DNA from: Candidatus Hartigia pinicola
GTDB lineage: Bacteria; Pseudomonadota; Gammaproteobacteria; Enterobacterales; Enterobacteriaceae
NCBI GenBank assembly: GCA_020541205.1
Contig: CP048208.1
Coordinates: 62,001-126,000, forward strand
DNA: 64,000 nt
Direction of reading: 5' to 3'
Shown: positions 43,905 through 55,808 of the stretch, piece by piece
Position numbering within the stretch: position 1 is the stretch's first letter
Layout of the letters: every line of letters begins with the position of its first letter
The notes under the pieces: generated by a model
The model's input: only the letters and a program-made list of their open reading frames with translations
Told to the model about the DNA's origin: nothing
The model's database searches: none
Position numbers and translations under genes: made by a program

Positions 43905-46269
43905 GTATTACAGCTATTAGATACGTAGTTGGTTAGTTTTCTGAAGTGAATTATAAATATTCTTAGATCGGTTTTTGTGCTAAATATATAAATAATATTA
44001 TTTTGCAATTATTAATAAACTGCAAGTTTTCACACTAAGGATATATCTTATTAAAGGATTATAATACAATTCAATAGTTTTCTGTATTAATTGTGAGATT
44101 CAGTGAAAGATTTTAGGTGTATCTAATAATATCAAACAAAATAAGTTATTTTTAAAGAAAGAAAATCATCTAGCAGATTTACTTAGCATAAGTTATGAGC
44201 ATGTCTTCAGAGTGTATGTAGATAGAATTTATATAGGTGAACCCATGACGAATAATGTTTATTATTACATATTGTAAAATATTTTTGAGATAGCATAGGA
44301 AAGTACACTGTATATTCTTGATATTATTTATCTAGCGTTAAGTCTTGAAATCTGCATTTGAATGGATTAATAACGTATTATTAAATGTACAGTAACTATA
44401 TAAGAAGCATTTCAATATGAATCGTCACTTGATAAATTTAGAATGTATTGTTTTTATGTATAAGAAATTAAAAATCTCTAGGGATTTCTATATTTTTAAG
44501 TTTAGAGAGATGATTAAGTTTTTTAAAATGCGTATCACTAGTAGCTAATATAGTTTGTATGATGTACTGATACTGTTGAAATATATTATTAATTTTAAAT
44601 TCAATGTGATAGTAAAAATTAAAAGTCATCAAACATATATTTAACAATATTACTTAATATATTTTTTATTAATCACCTGTATGTTATTAATATATCCATT
44701 CTTTTTTTAGTTTTAATTAAATTATCTTGATAGAATTTTTAAGATAATCTATAAAATTAATATTTTATTTTCTTAGGAATCTGTGAAATATTACAGATAT
44801 TTACTTAAGTATTCATTAAACGAAAATATAACTAATATATTAGTTATATGCAGGTTAGATTCTGCATAAGATAGTTATGTTTCTGTTTTTTAAAGATCAT
44901 AACAATATTTTAATATATTGCTATGATGAGAATTCTACACGCTATTACACATTGCGTGTTAGTAATATTAACATGATATATGTCATTAAATTATATTATG
45001 TTAGTAGGTTTTGTATGTAGCAAGATTTAAATCTATATGGATATTATTTGTTACTTAAAGTAATAATATTTTTAAGTGATTAGTTTTATCGCATATAGTA
45101 TTTATTTATATTAAAATAAAAGTATGTGAACGTGATAACTTATATTTTAATTTTTTATGATAGCTCTTTGCTCAGAAAATATAGCGAATGTTTTTTAAAT
45201 TTTCTATAGTTAAAACACGACAGGTAATTTAACTATGCAGTTATTTTTAGATAGATTATCATTTATAATTTTACTTATAGTCAGGGTAAGTACTTTCACT
45301 AGCATAAAGAAACGTCTGATTTAGTTAATGACTAGTGATAAATCTTTTATTTTTTAAAGAATATAAATTACTGACTTTAATTTTCAATTATCAGCTCGAT
45401 GGGATCCATCAATAAAGGTAATAAGATAACAAGAGCTTTTTATCTTTAAAGTTAGATTTCAATTATATTAGCGACTAATAATGTTACTATATCAAAAGAA
45501 TACATACAATAAGTATGTTATTATTTAAGCGAATGTATTCATTAATCAACAATTTTACCAGTAAATTATTGCGTATATTGATCAGAAATTTTTTAATGCA
45601 CTCTAGTAATTGCACGCACTAAAATAACTAATAATTTTTATTAGTCTTAAATCAGTCAAATTAATAAATCTTAATAATGTAATTATGCGCTTATTTTTTA
45701 GGTGCCTGCATGAGTTAATCAATTCTATCAAAATCAGAATAAATATTCTACTCATATTTTGAATTCTAGGATCTAGCTAATATATTAATAAATAAGTAAT
45801 TGTTAAAGTGAAATAGTGAGCAAGGTTTTAAATTAGTTGAGTGAATTTGTTACTCATGTTTGTATTATTTATTGACTTTCGTTAAAGCGCTTTCTGAACA
45901 TTCTGTATTTTGTGTATAAAGATTTTATAGCAAAAAAGTTTGAGAATGATGTCGACTAGATAAATGTTATAAATTATAATAATCCTTTAATCATTCTCAA
46001 GAGAGAAAGAATTTTATTTCTTTATGAAGAAGCGAAATAAGCTTTAAAAACCGATAGATTTACATGTATTACAGATAAAAAGATATAGATTTTGTTTAGT
46101 AATAGAAATAATTTACCATGATGCTAGATATTTAGCAAGATTTTCTATGCTTCTACTTTGTTCATAAGTGAGAAATTGTTATTTTTAATTAACAAAGTCA
46201 ATATGTTTTTTATTTGTTAAAATATTTGAATAGAAATATTACTTGGGATGTTTCAATTAATAAGTTGAT

Positions 46270-46330
46270 TTCTCGACTTTAGTTTAATGCTAAACATATT
46301 ATAGTTATTGGTTTTAAAAAACCACGAGAA
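46270..46330. other. tRNA-like nested hairpins
   Basis: An outer 6-bp stem (TTCTCG 46270-46275 with CGAGAA 46325-46330) encloses a 5-bp hairpin (TTTAG/CTAAA, 46278-46294), a weak 3-bp hairpin and a 6-bp hairpin (TGGTTT/AAACCA, 46309-46324). The arrangement and 61-nt size recall a minimal cloverleaf, but the T-loop and anticodon signatures of bacterial tRNAs are absent. May be chance. Confidence 0.2.
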
Positions 46331-47151
46331 TAAAGGAGTTTGTAAATACTATGAAATTTTTGAATGTATAGTCAGTGTTAAAATTATAACTAATCTTAGT
46401 TAGTAATTGTTTGACATTCAGTATTACAGATTGGTTGAAAATAAATAATGAGAAATTGATATCATGGAATAGAATGTGCAATATGGGTTACTTAATACTC
46501 AATATGAAGTTTTTTAGCTTGTTTTAAGGAAATAAATATAGTAATAATCGAGTTTAAAGTGTTTTTAAAATATTCTAAATATATTTTTTGAATATTGTGA
46601 AATAGGTTTAATTAATAAGTGAAAATTTTTTAGTAAGATAAAATGTATTTTAGATGTATCCATAGGAGCCATCAGTAGTACAAGAAGAATGTAAACATAA
46701 CATTTATTTATTAGGTGAAAACAAGAGAAAATGAGTATAGTATCACTATGTGGTAATTGTGATCTTAATATCTCTATATTTAGTATTTTAACACTAAGAT
46801 AGCCTGACTAAGATGAGTAATTTTATCGCATTACAATAAAACTTTTAGAAGATTTTAATATTAAAAATTTATATATTAGATGTAAAGATTAGTACACAAT
46901 ACATATAATATAACTTAATTTCATTAGTGTACATCTCATTTTTTCTAGGTGTACAGATTAAATATGTATGAATTTTATCATTAATAAAAACTATTATTTA
47001 TTTTATTTACATTAAATTAGTAATGTATGTTTCATCATTTTATTTTTATCAAGATAGTGAGAGAAAATTATTTTAAGAAGTATAAATAAAATTGTACTTT
47101 GTTAGTTTAACAGACGTCAATAATAAAAATAAAATCATACAAGGACGCAAG

Positions 47152-47724
47152 ATGGAATTATTACTCACTCGGTGCCGATGGGTCAATCGAGACCCTAAAT
47201 ATATCTCTTATCATGATAACGAATGGGGAAGACCTTCTTGGAACAGTCGTAAATTATTTGAAATTCTTTGTTTAGAAGGACAACAAGCTGGCTTGTCTTG
47301 GTATGTTATTTTTAAAAAACGCGAAAAATATCGAGAACTGTTTCATGATTTTAAACCAGAAAAAATAGTATGTATGACTTCACAAGATATTAAACGTATA
47401 ATAAAAAATCCAGGTATTATTCGTCATCGCAGTAAACTAAATTCTATTATTACTAATGCAAAAGTCTATCTTGAAATGGCTAAAAATGGTGAAGATTTTT
47501 CTGATTTTGTTTGGGGTTTTGTAAATCATCAACCGATTGTCAATCGATGGGAAACACACTCACAAATTCCTACATGCACTTTAACTTCGGAAGTACTTTT
47601 TACAGCACTTAAAAAACGAGGTTTTAAGTTTATAGGTTCAATTACCTGCTATTCTTTTATGCAGGCGATTGGTATGATTAATGACCATTTAATTAGTTGT
47701 TTTCAATATGATAAATTACAATAA
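47152..47724 (+). CDS. tag: DNA-3-methyladenine glycosylase I
   Basis: Excises 3-methyladenine from alkylated DNA. ATG 47152 gives 190 residues (E. coli 187) with AAGGA 6 nt upstream; an upstream in-frame TTG at 47092 adds unrelated residues and is rejected. Zinc-snap ligands are visible as Cys8, His21, His179 and Cys183. Core motifs: YHDNEWG (20-26), LCLEGQQAGLSW, GIIRHRSK, FVWGFVNHQP and the GFKFIGSITCYSFMQA helix. It is a single-gene island. With ung, it shows that two base-excision glycosylases survive in this reduced segment. Confidence 0.96.
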   Translation: MELLLTRCRWVNRDPKYISYHDNEWGRPSWNSRKLFEILCLEGQQAGLSWYVIFKKREKYRELFHDFKPEKIVCMTSQDIKRIIKNPGIIRHRSKLNSIITNAKVYLEMAKNGEDFSDFVWGFVNHQPIVNRWETHSQIPTCTLTSEVLFTALKKRGFKFIGSITCYSFMQAIGMINDHLISCFQYDKLQ

Positions 47725-49255
47725 AAAATATAGAAATATCAAAATAATAGTTATTATATTAGTAATGTTTATATATTTAATCTAAAATTGAAATACGTGA
47801 TTATGAAATATTAGTTTTATTAATTTATCGCATTTTAACTCTATTACAATGCAGGGTATATTATTTATTTAACTAGTAACATGATTAATATATTGAAAAA
47901 TAAGATACTTTCAATAAAGTAATAAATTTTCTTAAAATTAAATAAACGTAATTACTACTAACAAATTTAAACAAAGGTATTAAAGTTGGTTAAGAATTCT
48001 GTGTAAATATAATGATTACTATTTTTTCGAAAAATACATATATTATTACTAATAAAATTAAAGTAATTGTTTAAGTCAATTGATTTCTTATTATTTTATC
48101 ATTAAATTATTCACACACTAAATTACTACATGTGTGTGTTGTGTTGAATTCATTGTTGTATATTTTAAAAATTTTTACTATAAAGATAGTATATTTCTAT
48201 AATCATTTTCAAGAAAGATCAATGTGGTGCAAGATCAATGTGGTGATTTTTATAAATTGAAGAAAGAAACTTGTAGAAATATAGATAAGTCTATTTGGAA
48301 TTAAAGTTTAATAATTTAAAAATAAAGTACGTGTTATTACTGATTAACAATCACTAATAGTATTTTATTATTATTTACAAGTTCACTGTGAAGAAAATTG
48401 ATACATTTTATTAGCCTTCTGTGATATAAAAAATTTTAAGAATCATAGTATACACATATGAAATATAGATAAAAATTTTTCTTTGTATAATTTTATTAGC
48501 AATAGATGCTCTTATAATAACAAGTATGTTAATAGATTGTTACATTAAAAATTATTAGAACTTTCTAAGAAATAGTATGTACTCTGTATTATTAATGAGG
48601 TCATAATACAACAATGAATTATATTTTAGAGAGATATTAAAAAATGATTCATTTAATGTAAATTGTGTTATCTAGAAAGATGTCGATGTTTTTGAGGTAT
48701 TATAAAATCATTTAAATATTTACTTCAGTTTGTTGATTTAATTTTTATTATCTATATATTGTGCAAGAAAGATTATGAATAAGCTCTATATAAATGTTTA
48801 GATTTTTATTATTTTGATTGTCACAGTTATTTGAGCAGAAATATTTTATATTTTTTACAACTTAAATGTCATAAAATTATACATTTTGAATTTCATTTAG
48901 TATTTTATTAATAAAATTATAATCAAAAAATCTTTTATTTTATAAATTTTAAAAAAATTTAAAGAGCTTAAGTGATAGATGCAGGATAACATGACTTTTT
49001 AATATTCTTAAAACTTCTATTAATCATATAAATATTGTATTTTGCTAAATAATTTGAATGATATCTAGAGAATAATCAAAAGAGATTAAAATATAGATGA
49101 TTATTAAATTTAGGTATTTAAATTTTGTTAATACTCATGCAACTTTAAGCATAATAAATATAATTTATCTCTAATGATTTATATTGACTGAAGTATATCT
49201 ATACTGCATGGAATTGATTATTATCTTTTACATTTAATCTTTACTTAAAATCATC
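47725..49255. other. 1.5-kb gene-free region between tag and gmk
   Basis: No gene recognised. Contains a near-perfect 16-bp tandem duplication (48215-48245). No ribosome-binding site is visible in front of gmk. Confidence 0.55.
48215..48245. repeat. 16-bp tandem duplication
   Basis: AAGATCAATGTGGTGC at 48215-48230 is followed directly by a second copy identical over 15 bases (48231-48245). Same unit length as the duplication at 35681, but unrelated sequence. Confidence 0.75.
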
Positions 49256-49879
49256 ATGATACAAGGCACGTTATATATTATTTCAGCGCCAAGTGGTACT
49301 GGTAAATCTAGTCTCATCAAAGAGTTGTTCAAAAAAAAATTGTTATATGATATACAAGTTTCAATTTCATATACAACAAGATCTGCTCGACAAGGCGAAG
49401 TCAATGGTATACATTATTTTTTTATTTCCAAAACAGATTTTTTAGAAATGGCTGATAACAATGAGTTCTTGGAATATGCTTGTGTTTTTGGAAATTATTA
49501 TGGTACTTCTCGGATAATGATTGAAAACATACTTAAAAATGGAGTTGATATACTGTTAGATATCGACTGGCAAGGAGCACAACAGATTCGTAAAGTCATG
49601 CCTATAGTTTGCAGTATTTTTATACTACCTCCATCAAAAGATGAGCTGTATCTTCGTTTATGTGGTCGTGGTCAAGATAGTAGTATAGTTATTGAAAAAC
49701 GTATGTCTCAAGCGTTAAGTGAAATTGAACATTACAATGAATACGACCATCTCATCATTAATGATGATTTTAATACTGCATTAAGCGATTTTCAATCTAT
49801 TCTCCGTTCCGGGCGTTTAAGACTCTGTCGCCAAATACAACAATATGATTCTTTAATTAGAAAATTACTTGCAGACTAG
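49256..49879 (+). CDS. gmk: guanylate kinase
   Basis: Phosphorylates GMP to GDP. It has 207 residues, the E. coli length. P-loop [10 protein letters not shown] (about 10-19), [17 protein letters not shown] for GMP binding, [20 protein letters not shown] and the lid region GRGQDSS. The ATG aligns with the E. coli start (MxQGTLYI) but has no Shine-Dalgarno match. First gene of gmk-rpoZ-spoT, the same order as in E. coli; guanine nucleotide supply and (p)ppGpp metabolism are thus linked. Confidence 0.97.
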   Translation: MIQGTLYIISAPSGTGKSSLIKELFKKKLLYDIQVSISYTTRSARQGEVNGIHYFFISKTDFLEMADNNEFLEYACVFGNYYGTSRIMIENILKNGVDILLDIDWQGAQQIRKVMPIVCSIFILPPSKDELYLRLCGRGQDSSIVIEKRMSQALSEIEHYNEYDHLIINDDFNTALSDFQSILRSGRLRLCRQIQQYDSLIRKLLAD

Positions 49880-49922
49880 GAAAAGTTTTAGTATTTTTTA
49901 TTTCTTTTGGAGAAGCACAATT

Positions 49923-50198
49923 ATGGCACGCGTAACTGTTCAAGACGCAGTAGAGAAAATTGGTAATCGCTTTGACCTGATACTAGTTGCAGCTCGCAGG
50001 ACTCGTCAGTTACAAATAGGTGGTAAAGATCCTTTAGTTTCTACAGAAAATGATAAATATACTGTGATTGCTTTACGTGAAATAGAAGCAGGTTTAATTA
50101 ATAGTTACATACTAGATGTTTGTGAGCGTCAAGAGCAACAAGATCAAGAAACAGCTGAAATGAGAGCTATTTCTTCTATTGCTGAAACTAGTCGTTAA
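49923..50198 (+). CDS. rpoZ: RNA polymerase omega subunit
   Basis: Small subunit that helps assemble the beta' subunit and forms part of a ppGpp-binding site on RNA polymerase. ATG 49923 gives 91 residues, exactly the E. coli length, beginning [24 protein letters not shown] lies 10 nt upstream. An earlier in-frame ATG at 49869 overlapping gmk would add 18 unrelated residues and is rejected. It sits 43 nt after gmk and 8 nt before spoT. Its link with SpoT-made ppGpp is likely still functional. Confidence 0.97.
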   Translation: MARVTVQDAVEKIGNRFDLILVAARRTRQLQIGGKDPLVSTENDKYTVIALREIEAGLINSYILDVCERQEQQDQETAEMRAISSIAETSR

Positions 50199-50206
50199 TC
50201 ACTGAT

Positions 50207-52339
50207 ATGGGTTTAGTTTTGTATCTTTTTGAAAATTTAAATCAAATAATTCAGCAGTATCTTTCTAAAGAAAAGATTGAATTACTAAGGAAAGTGTTTT
50301 ATATCGCACGGGATGCCCACGCAGGTCAAATCCGTTTAAGCGGTGAGCCTTATATTACTCATCCTGTTGCTGTAGCCTGTATGCTTGCTCAAATGCGTTT
50401 AGACCATGAAACACTTATGGCTGCTCTACTGCACGATGTAATTGAAGACACTTCAGCAACATTTCAAGATATAGAAAGTCTATTTGGTACTACAGTGGCT
50501 GGTCTTGTCGAGGGTGTATCTAAATTAGATAAACTTAATTTCCGTAATCAAAAAGAAGCTCAAGCAGAAAACTTTCAAAAAATGATTATGGCAATGGTAA
50601 AAGATATTCGCGTTATTCTGATAAAACTAGCAGATCGTACACATAATATGCGTACTCTAGGCTCATTAAGGCTAGATAAACGTCGTCGCATTGCAAAAGA
50701 AACACTAGAAATTTATAGCCCTCTTGCGCATCGGTTAGGTATTCATCACATAAAAACTGAGCTTGAAGAGCTAGGTTTTGAAGCTTTATATCCTAATCGC
50801 TATCGCGTTATTAAGGAAGTTGTTAAATCTGCACGAGGAAACCGTAAGGATATAATTAGAACCATTCTCTATGACATTGATAGTCGACTTACTCAGTCCG
50901 GAGTATTATGTCGAGTGAATGGTCGAGAAAAACATCTTTATTCTATCTATTGTAAAATGTACCTTAAAGAGCAAAAATTTCATTCTATTATGGATATATA
51001 TGCTTTTAGAGTGATTGTTCAAGATGTTGATACTTGTTATCGTGTTTTAGGTCAGATGCATAATTTATATAAACCCCGCCCTAGTCGAATTAAAGATTAC
51101 ATCGCTATTCCTAAAGCAAACGGTTATCAATCATTACATACGTCATTAATTGGACCACATGGCGTACCTGTTGAAGTCCAAATTCGTACTGAAGATATGG
51201 AACAAATGGCTGAAAGAGGGGTGGCTGCTCATTGGGCGTATAAAAAACAAGGTGAAACTGGCACAACAGCACAAGTTCGAGCGCAACGTTGGATGCAAAG
51301 CTTGCTAGAATTGCAAAAGAGTGCAGGAAGTTCTGTTGAATTTATTGAAAACGTTAAATCTGATTTATTTCCTGATGAGATTTATGTTTTTACTCCAGAA
51401 GGCCGTATTATTGAGCTTCCTATAGGAGCAACACCTGTTGACTTCGCTTATGCTGTCCATACTAATATTGGTCACTCTTGTATAGGTGCACGTGTTGACC
51501 GTCAACCTTATTTATTATCTCAAGTACTCATCAGCGGTCAAACAATCGAAATTATTACAGCTCCATGGGCTAGACCAACAGCAGATTGGCTAAATTTTGT
51601 TGTTAGTTCAAAAGCGCGATCTAAAATACGTCAGTTACTAAAAAATCTTACACTTGAAGATTCTATTAATAAAGGGCTTCATTTTTTGAATAATGTGTGT
51701 AATGCATGCAATAAATTAACTGATGCGCCGAAAGTGAATCTTGATATTGCATTAGCACGCATAAAATTATATTCAATGAATAATCTATTAGAAGAAGTAG
51801 CTCTTGGTAATGCGATTAGCATTGTCGTTGTTTATAATTTACAAAATAACTCAGAAGTAACAATGATGGAAAATGCATTAATTATACAAAACCATAATAA
51901 TTATTTTATCAAAGGTTCTGATGTGGTTTTTATTACTTTTGTTAAATGTTGTCATTCCATGCCTGGGGATCCGATTGTCGCTCAAATCAATCCAGGAAAA
52001 GGACTTATTATTCATAATGAATCTTGTCGTAACATACGTGGTTACCAAAAAGAGCCAGATAAATTTATATCAGTAGAATGGGATAATAATCACAATGCTG
52101 ACTTTGTTGCAGGAATTCAAGTAGGTATGATTGATGATCAAGGTGCAGTCTCTTATTTAACTACTCTTATTCATGATGCGAACTTTAATATTCAAAGCAT
52201 GAACATAGAAAAAAAAGATGGTTGTATTTATTGCGCTTTTATTCGTTTCACAACAAAAAATCGAGATCAGTTAATAAATATAATGCATAAAATTCGCATT
52301 ATTCCAGATGTTGTATATGTTATCCAGCATAATCATTAA
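50207..52339 (+). CDS. spoT: bifunctional (p)ppGpp synthase/hydrolase SpoT
   Basis: Makes and degrades the stringent-response alarmone. Counting from the E. coli-like TTG at 50219, hydrolase residues His72-Asp73 (LLHDVIED) and synthase residues Asp259 (MDIYAFRV) and Glu319 (VEVQIRTED) fall at E. coli positions, so both activities look intact. These are followed by a TGS domain (about 390-450), helical region, a Cys-rich zone (KCCHSMPGDPI) and a C-terminal ACT domain (about 635-708). From ATG 50207 it has 710 residues; from TTG 706 (E. coli 702). The start is uncertain: neither has a good ribosome site, and the 8-nt gap after rpoZ suggests coupling. trmH and recG, the next genes in E. coli, are absent. 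Confidence 0.97.
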   Translation: MGLVLYLFENLNQIIQQYLSKEKIELLRKVFYIARDAHAGQIRLSGEPYITHPVAVACMLAQMRLDHETLMAALLHDVIEDTSATFQDIESLFGTTVAGLVEGVSKLDKLNFRNQKEAQAENFQKMIMAMVKDIRVILIKLADRTHNMRTLGSLRLDKRRRIAKETLEIYSPLAHRLGIHHIKTELEELGFEALYPNRYRVIKEVVKSARGNRKDIIRTILYDIDSRLTQSGVLCRVNGREKHLYSIYCKMYLKEQKFHSIMDIYAFRVIVQDVDTCYRVLGQMHNLYKPRPSRIKDYIAIPKANGYQSLHTSLIGPHGVPVEVQIRTEDMEQMAERGVAAHWAYKKQGETGTTAQVRAQRWMQSLLELQKSAGSSVEFIENVKSDLFPDEIYVFTPEGRIIELPIGATPVDFAYAVHTNIGHSCIGARVDRQPYLLSQVLISGQTIEIITAPWARPTADWLNFVVSSKARSKIRQLLKNLTLEDSINKGLHFLNNVCNACNKLTDAPKVNLDIALARIKLYSMNNLLEEVALGNAISIVVVYNLQNNSEVTMMENALIIQNHNNYFIKGSDVVFITFVKCCHSMPGDPIVAQINPGKGLIIHNESCRNIRGYQKEPDKFISVEWDNNHNADFVAGIQVGMIDDQGAVSYLTTLIHDANFNIQSMNIEKKDGCIYCAFIRFTTKNRDQLINIMHKIRIIPDVVYVIQHNH

Positions 52340-52798
52340 AAATAAATTAATGTCATTATCATTGCATATGTAACAATTATTAATTTTAGTAAGTGATCTC
52401 GATTTTTTTTGAAGAAATGCATAAAATAAATCTCATAATGTATCTATTTATGATGGATATAGTCGTTAATAGCCTAACGATTTATAAAGTCTATAAAATG
52501 TAGCTTGACTAATATATAAAATTTTTATTTATTTTGTTTCTAGAAATAATTACTAACTAAAAATAGTTACCGCTGAATTAGATTGAATAAAGCAATTTTA
52601 GATTTATGATTATAAGACATTTCAGTTTTTGAAATAATTTTTTAATGTGTTTTTAAATTACTTTAAAATTTGTCAACCTTGTTTTCTGTAGTCATTTTGA
52701 AAGTCTTTCTTTTTAAATGATAGTGCTCGTGAACTACATAATATATAAGAGAATTTATTTTTTATATGGACGTATAATGATAAATTATTATACACTTA

Positions 52799-52871
52799 TG
52801 TCCCTTGTAGGAATCGAACCTACAACTAACCCTTAGGAGGGGTTTGTTATTTCCTTTTTAACTAAAGGGAC
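52799..52871 (-). tRNA. argW: tRNA-Arg (anticodon CCU)
   Basis: A 73-nt cloverleaf on the minus strand: acceptor GTCCCTT/AAGGGAC, D-arm GTTAAAAAGGAAATAAC, anticodon loop CTCCTAA (CCT, reads AGG), and T-arm GTAGG-TTCGATT-CCTAC. It resembles E. coli argW. CCA is not encoded. A TATAAT on the same strand (52887-52892) lies 15 nt upstream of the mature end and is a plausible -10 box. Confidence 0.95.
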
Positions 52872-53238
52872 TGAAAAAATATATATATTATAGTATTTGA
52901 TCTATTATTTCATATCTAATTAAATTTATTTATTATATTAATTTTTTAAAATACATTCTACATAATAATTTTGATTATATTTTTATTCAGTATTTATAAT
53001 TTAAAACTTTTAAAGGAATTTTCAAAAGAACTTACAAGTAATGATTTAATAAAACTATGCACTTAAATAAATATGATATTATATCTTTAGGATGGTAAAT
53101 TAATTATAGTATCTTCGGTATGCAATTCGATTATTAATTAATGGGTAATAAAAAGAATATTAAGTATTCATGCTATTCTAGTGTGAGTAAGTGTAATTAA
53201 AATGAAAATTGTTTTTTTAGGATAGTTTTTCTTGAGAT

Positions 53239-53289
53239 AAAAAGTATATCTATTGTTAGATTTTATGATTAAAAATAGATATACTTTTT
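53239..53289 (+). terminator. 16-bp perfect hairpin ending in a T run
   Basis: Positions 53239-53254 pair perfectly with 53274-53289 (19-nt loop), and the 3' arm ends in TTTTTT on the plus strand. It looks like a strong intrinsic terminator, but the nearest plus-strand gene (spoT) ends 900 nt upstream. It may stop leaky spoT transcription or be the relic of a lost gene. Confidence 0.45.
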
Positions 53290-55762
53290 TATTTCGTGAT
53301 ATTATTTCTGATATTTAATAAAGCATGTGACTGATATCAAATGCTAATTTAAATTTTATTTAAGAAATAGTTAACTTGTATTTCAGGTGATATTATATAC
53401 ACTAATTAATTTCTGTGAATTCACTAATCAAGTAATAATCTCAAATTATTATTTATTTTTTGCATTTATATGCCGGTTTTTCATTCAATATCGTATAACA
53501 TTCTTATATAATTTTAAATTTTTACCTACTTTATTTCTTAAGTTTTTTATATTAGATTTTAATCAATTTTTTATGCATCTATGAGTAATTCCTACTTGAT
53601 CTCATTAAATTTGCAAAGTATCACTTTGTTCTTATCTATTCGTATTATAAAGGATAATGATCATTATTTAAAACTTTATTAAAAATTTCATGACTTATTC
53701 ACACTTCATTAGTCGATAGAGATATGGATGTAATTTACCTGCAAACTCTATACTTCCATGCATGCAAAAGACTTATTTTTTTGTTTAAAGAACTTTTATA
53801 TGTTGTTATTTGGTTTGATTATTTTCAATAAGATTTTATGTAATGAATTATGTATTATTAGTTCTATAAAAAATTTTAATTATTAATTAGTTTTAATATT
53901 AATTAATTTCAATATACTCGGAACGAGTTCAATATTATTTTAATTTATTATCTGAAAATAGTAATAATTAGCTGATAATTTAATTCTGTATCTTGTTTAG
54001 GTATTTTTATGAATATTTGTACAGTGACATCACTATAGATATATTTATCTTTGTTTATATATCAATATAATTTTAAAGAGAAAATGATTAATTTTTAATG
54101 CTGTCTTGTATAATGCATTTAATGTAATGTACACTTTTAATAGTTATGTCAAGTCGCATTTTTAGTTTATACGTATAGATTTCACTTTCATGGTATTGAA
54201 AAATGTTTTAATCTCTTTATATTGAGCTATAAAATGCACATAGCCTATTGTATTTTTTTGTTTGATTAACTATAATGTTTGATACTAGCTTACACTAAGT
54301 TATCATGCTTAGTTTTATTAAAATTAACTTTCTTAACTAAAAAAATCAATCTTAATTTTTAATATCATGATCTTTTTTTTGAGAATTAAATATTTTTGAA
54401 TATAGTATTATGCAACATACTTAAAGTAATTTAAATTAAACTTAGAAACATTATGAAAAAATTTATTATGATCTTACATTATAATGAATATTATAGTGTT
54501 AGGTTGACTAATCAATATCTTATATATTAAAATTAGTGATCAGTATGTATTATGATATTTCAGGAATTGTTTAAGACTGAATAATGATTTTTTATTCTAG
54601 GTGAAACGTTAATAACAGTTCATAAATCTAAAATTTTATGCTATAAAAATGTTATTTAATATGTTTAAAGTATTGCAATTGTTTATTTTTAGTCTAAATT
54701 ATTTTAACTGAAAACATATTTATATTGTAAAAATATAATTTTGATTTTATTGTATAGAAAATTATAGAAACTCAACCTGCTTTTTTCATGAGAAGCATTA
54801 AAAATTAAAGATAAATATAGACCTGAATGTAGCTAATTTTCAGTTATTTTAGTGAACAATACAACAAGTCACTGAAGTGAATAGACCTTCAAAAGGTAAC
54901 TTCATGTAATAATTTGATCAAATGAAGTTGTACTGTTGTTTTGTGAAATGACAGTAAAATTTATTCCTACGTTATTTAATGTCTCTGCATGGTTATTCAC
55001 TACTAAAAGTTAGTGACTGTAAATGATTTAAATAAAAAAATAGATACTATGTATTTATTGTACTGGTATTTTTCAAAAAAACCTTTAACAAATGTATATA
55101 TTCATATTAGTGCAAATAATTCTTCTAGAAAACAGTATTTGTATCTAAATCAAGCTTGATAATTAAATCAGTTAATTAAGTACTAATGATCAATACGAGC
55201 TTTATATTATTTAATATAAATATTCTATTGAGTGTTTTTATTGATGAGAATATTTTATGGAGTTTTTATTAGAGTATGATTTACACAAATAGGTTTCTAC
55301 AATTTTTAATAATATCTTTTACATATAGCCATGAAACATTTTTTAAGTGCTTTGTATATAATATGATATTTTTAATAAGTTATTTAGATTTTTTTAATTA
55401 GTTATTAATATAATAAACCATTGAACAGTATCTGTGTTAAACATGTTATTGGTTTTAATAAGTTTATTCGTAACTATTTAATTACTGTTTGATATTTTTT
55501 GTTTGTTGTGTTTGAAGTTTGTGCGGTTATTTAACTTTATTTTTACTATAGTGAATTGCATATATTCATTGTCAAAAAGGTATGAATAGCTTAAATTAAT
55601 AATGCTTCTAATTATCATGAGTAAAACTTAAAGTTTTTAAATTTATTTAAAATCTTTTTTAGTGTAGTTATTTATCTATTTCATAATAAAAAAGTTTAAA
55701 ATAGTTATTTTAGTTTAAAAATATTGCAATAAATTTAATTTTCTTATTAATTAATAATTATT

Positions 55763-55808
55763 CATCCTCTTAGAGGATGCGAAACGTATATAAGGTGTAT
55801 GATATAAT
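55763..55808 (+). promoter_or_regulatory. orphan hairpin plus extended -10 promoter
   Basis: A 7-bp GC-containing hairpin CATCCTC-TTA-GAGGATG (55763-55779) is followed by TGATATAAT (55800-55808), a perfect TGn-extended -10. No gene starts downstream until ompF, 1 kb away. By E. coli gene order asnS would lie here, so this may be its surviving promoter (inference). Confidence 0.35.

Larger units (their letters stand above)
43174..47151. other. 4-kb gene-free region between tRNA-Pro and tag
   Basis: No recognisable gene on either strand apart from the tRNA promoter. Holds a 32-bp perfect palindrome (43873-43904) and a tRNA-like nested fold (46270-46330), listed separately. The extension of the tag frame upstream of 47152 is not coding. 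Confidence 0.55.

Noticed and set aside
48112-48140. CACACA/TGTGTG inverted repeat
   Set aside because: Short dinucleotide repeat that pairs by simple composition.
49869-49922. longer N-terminus of rpoZ overlapping gmk
   Set aside because: The start at 49923 gives exactly the family length and sequence.
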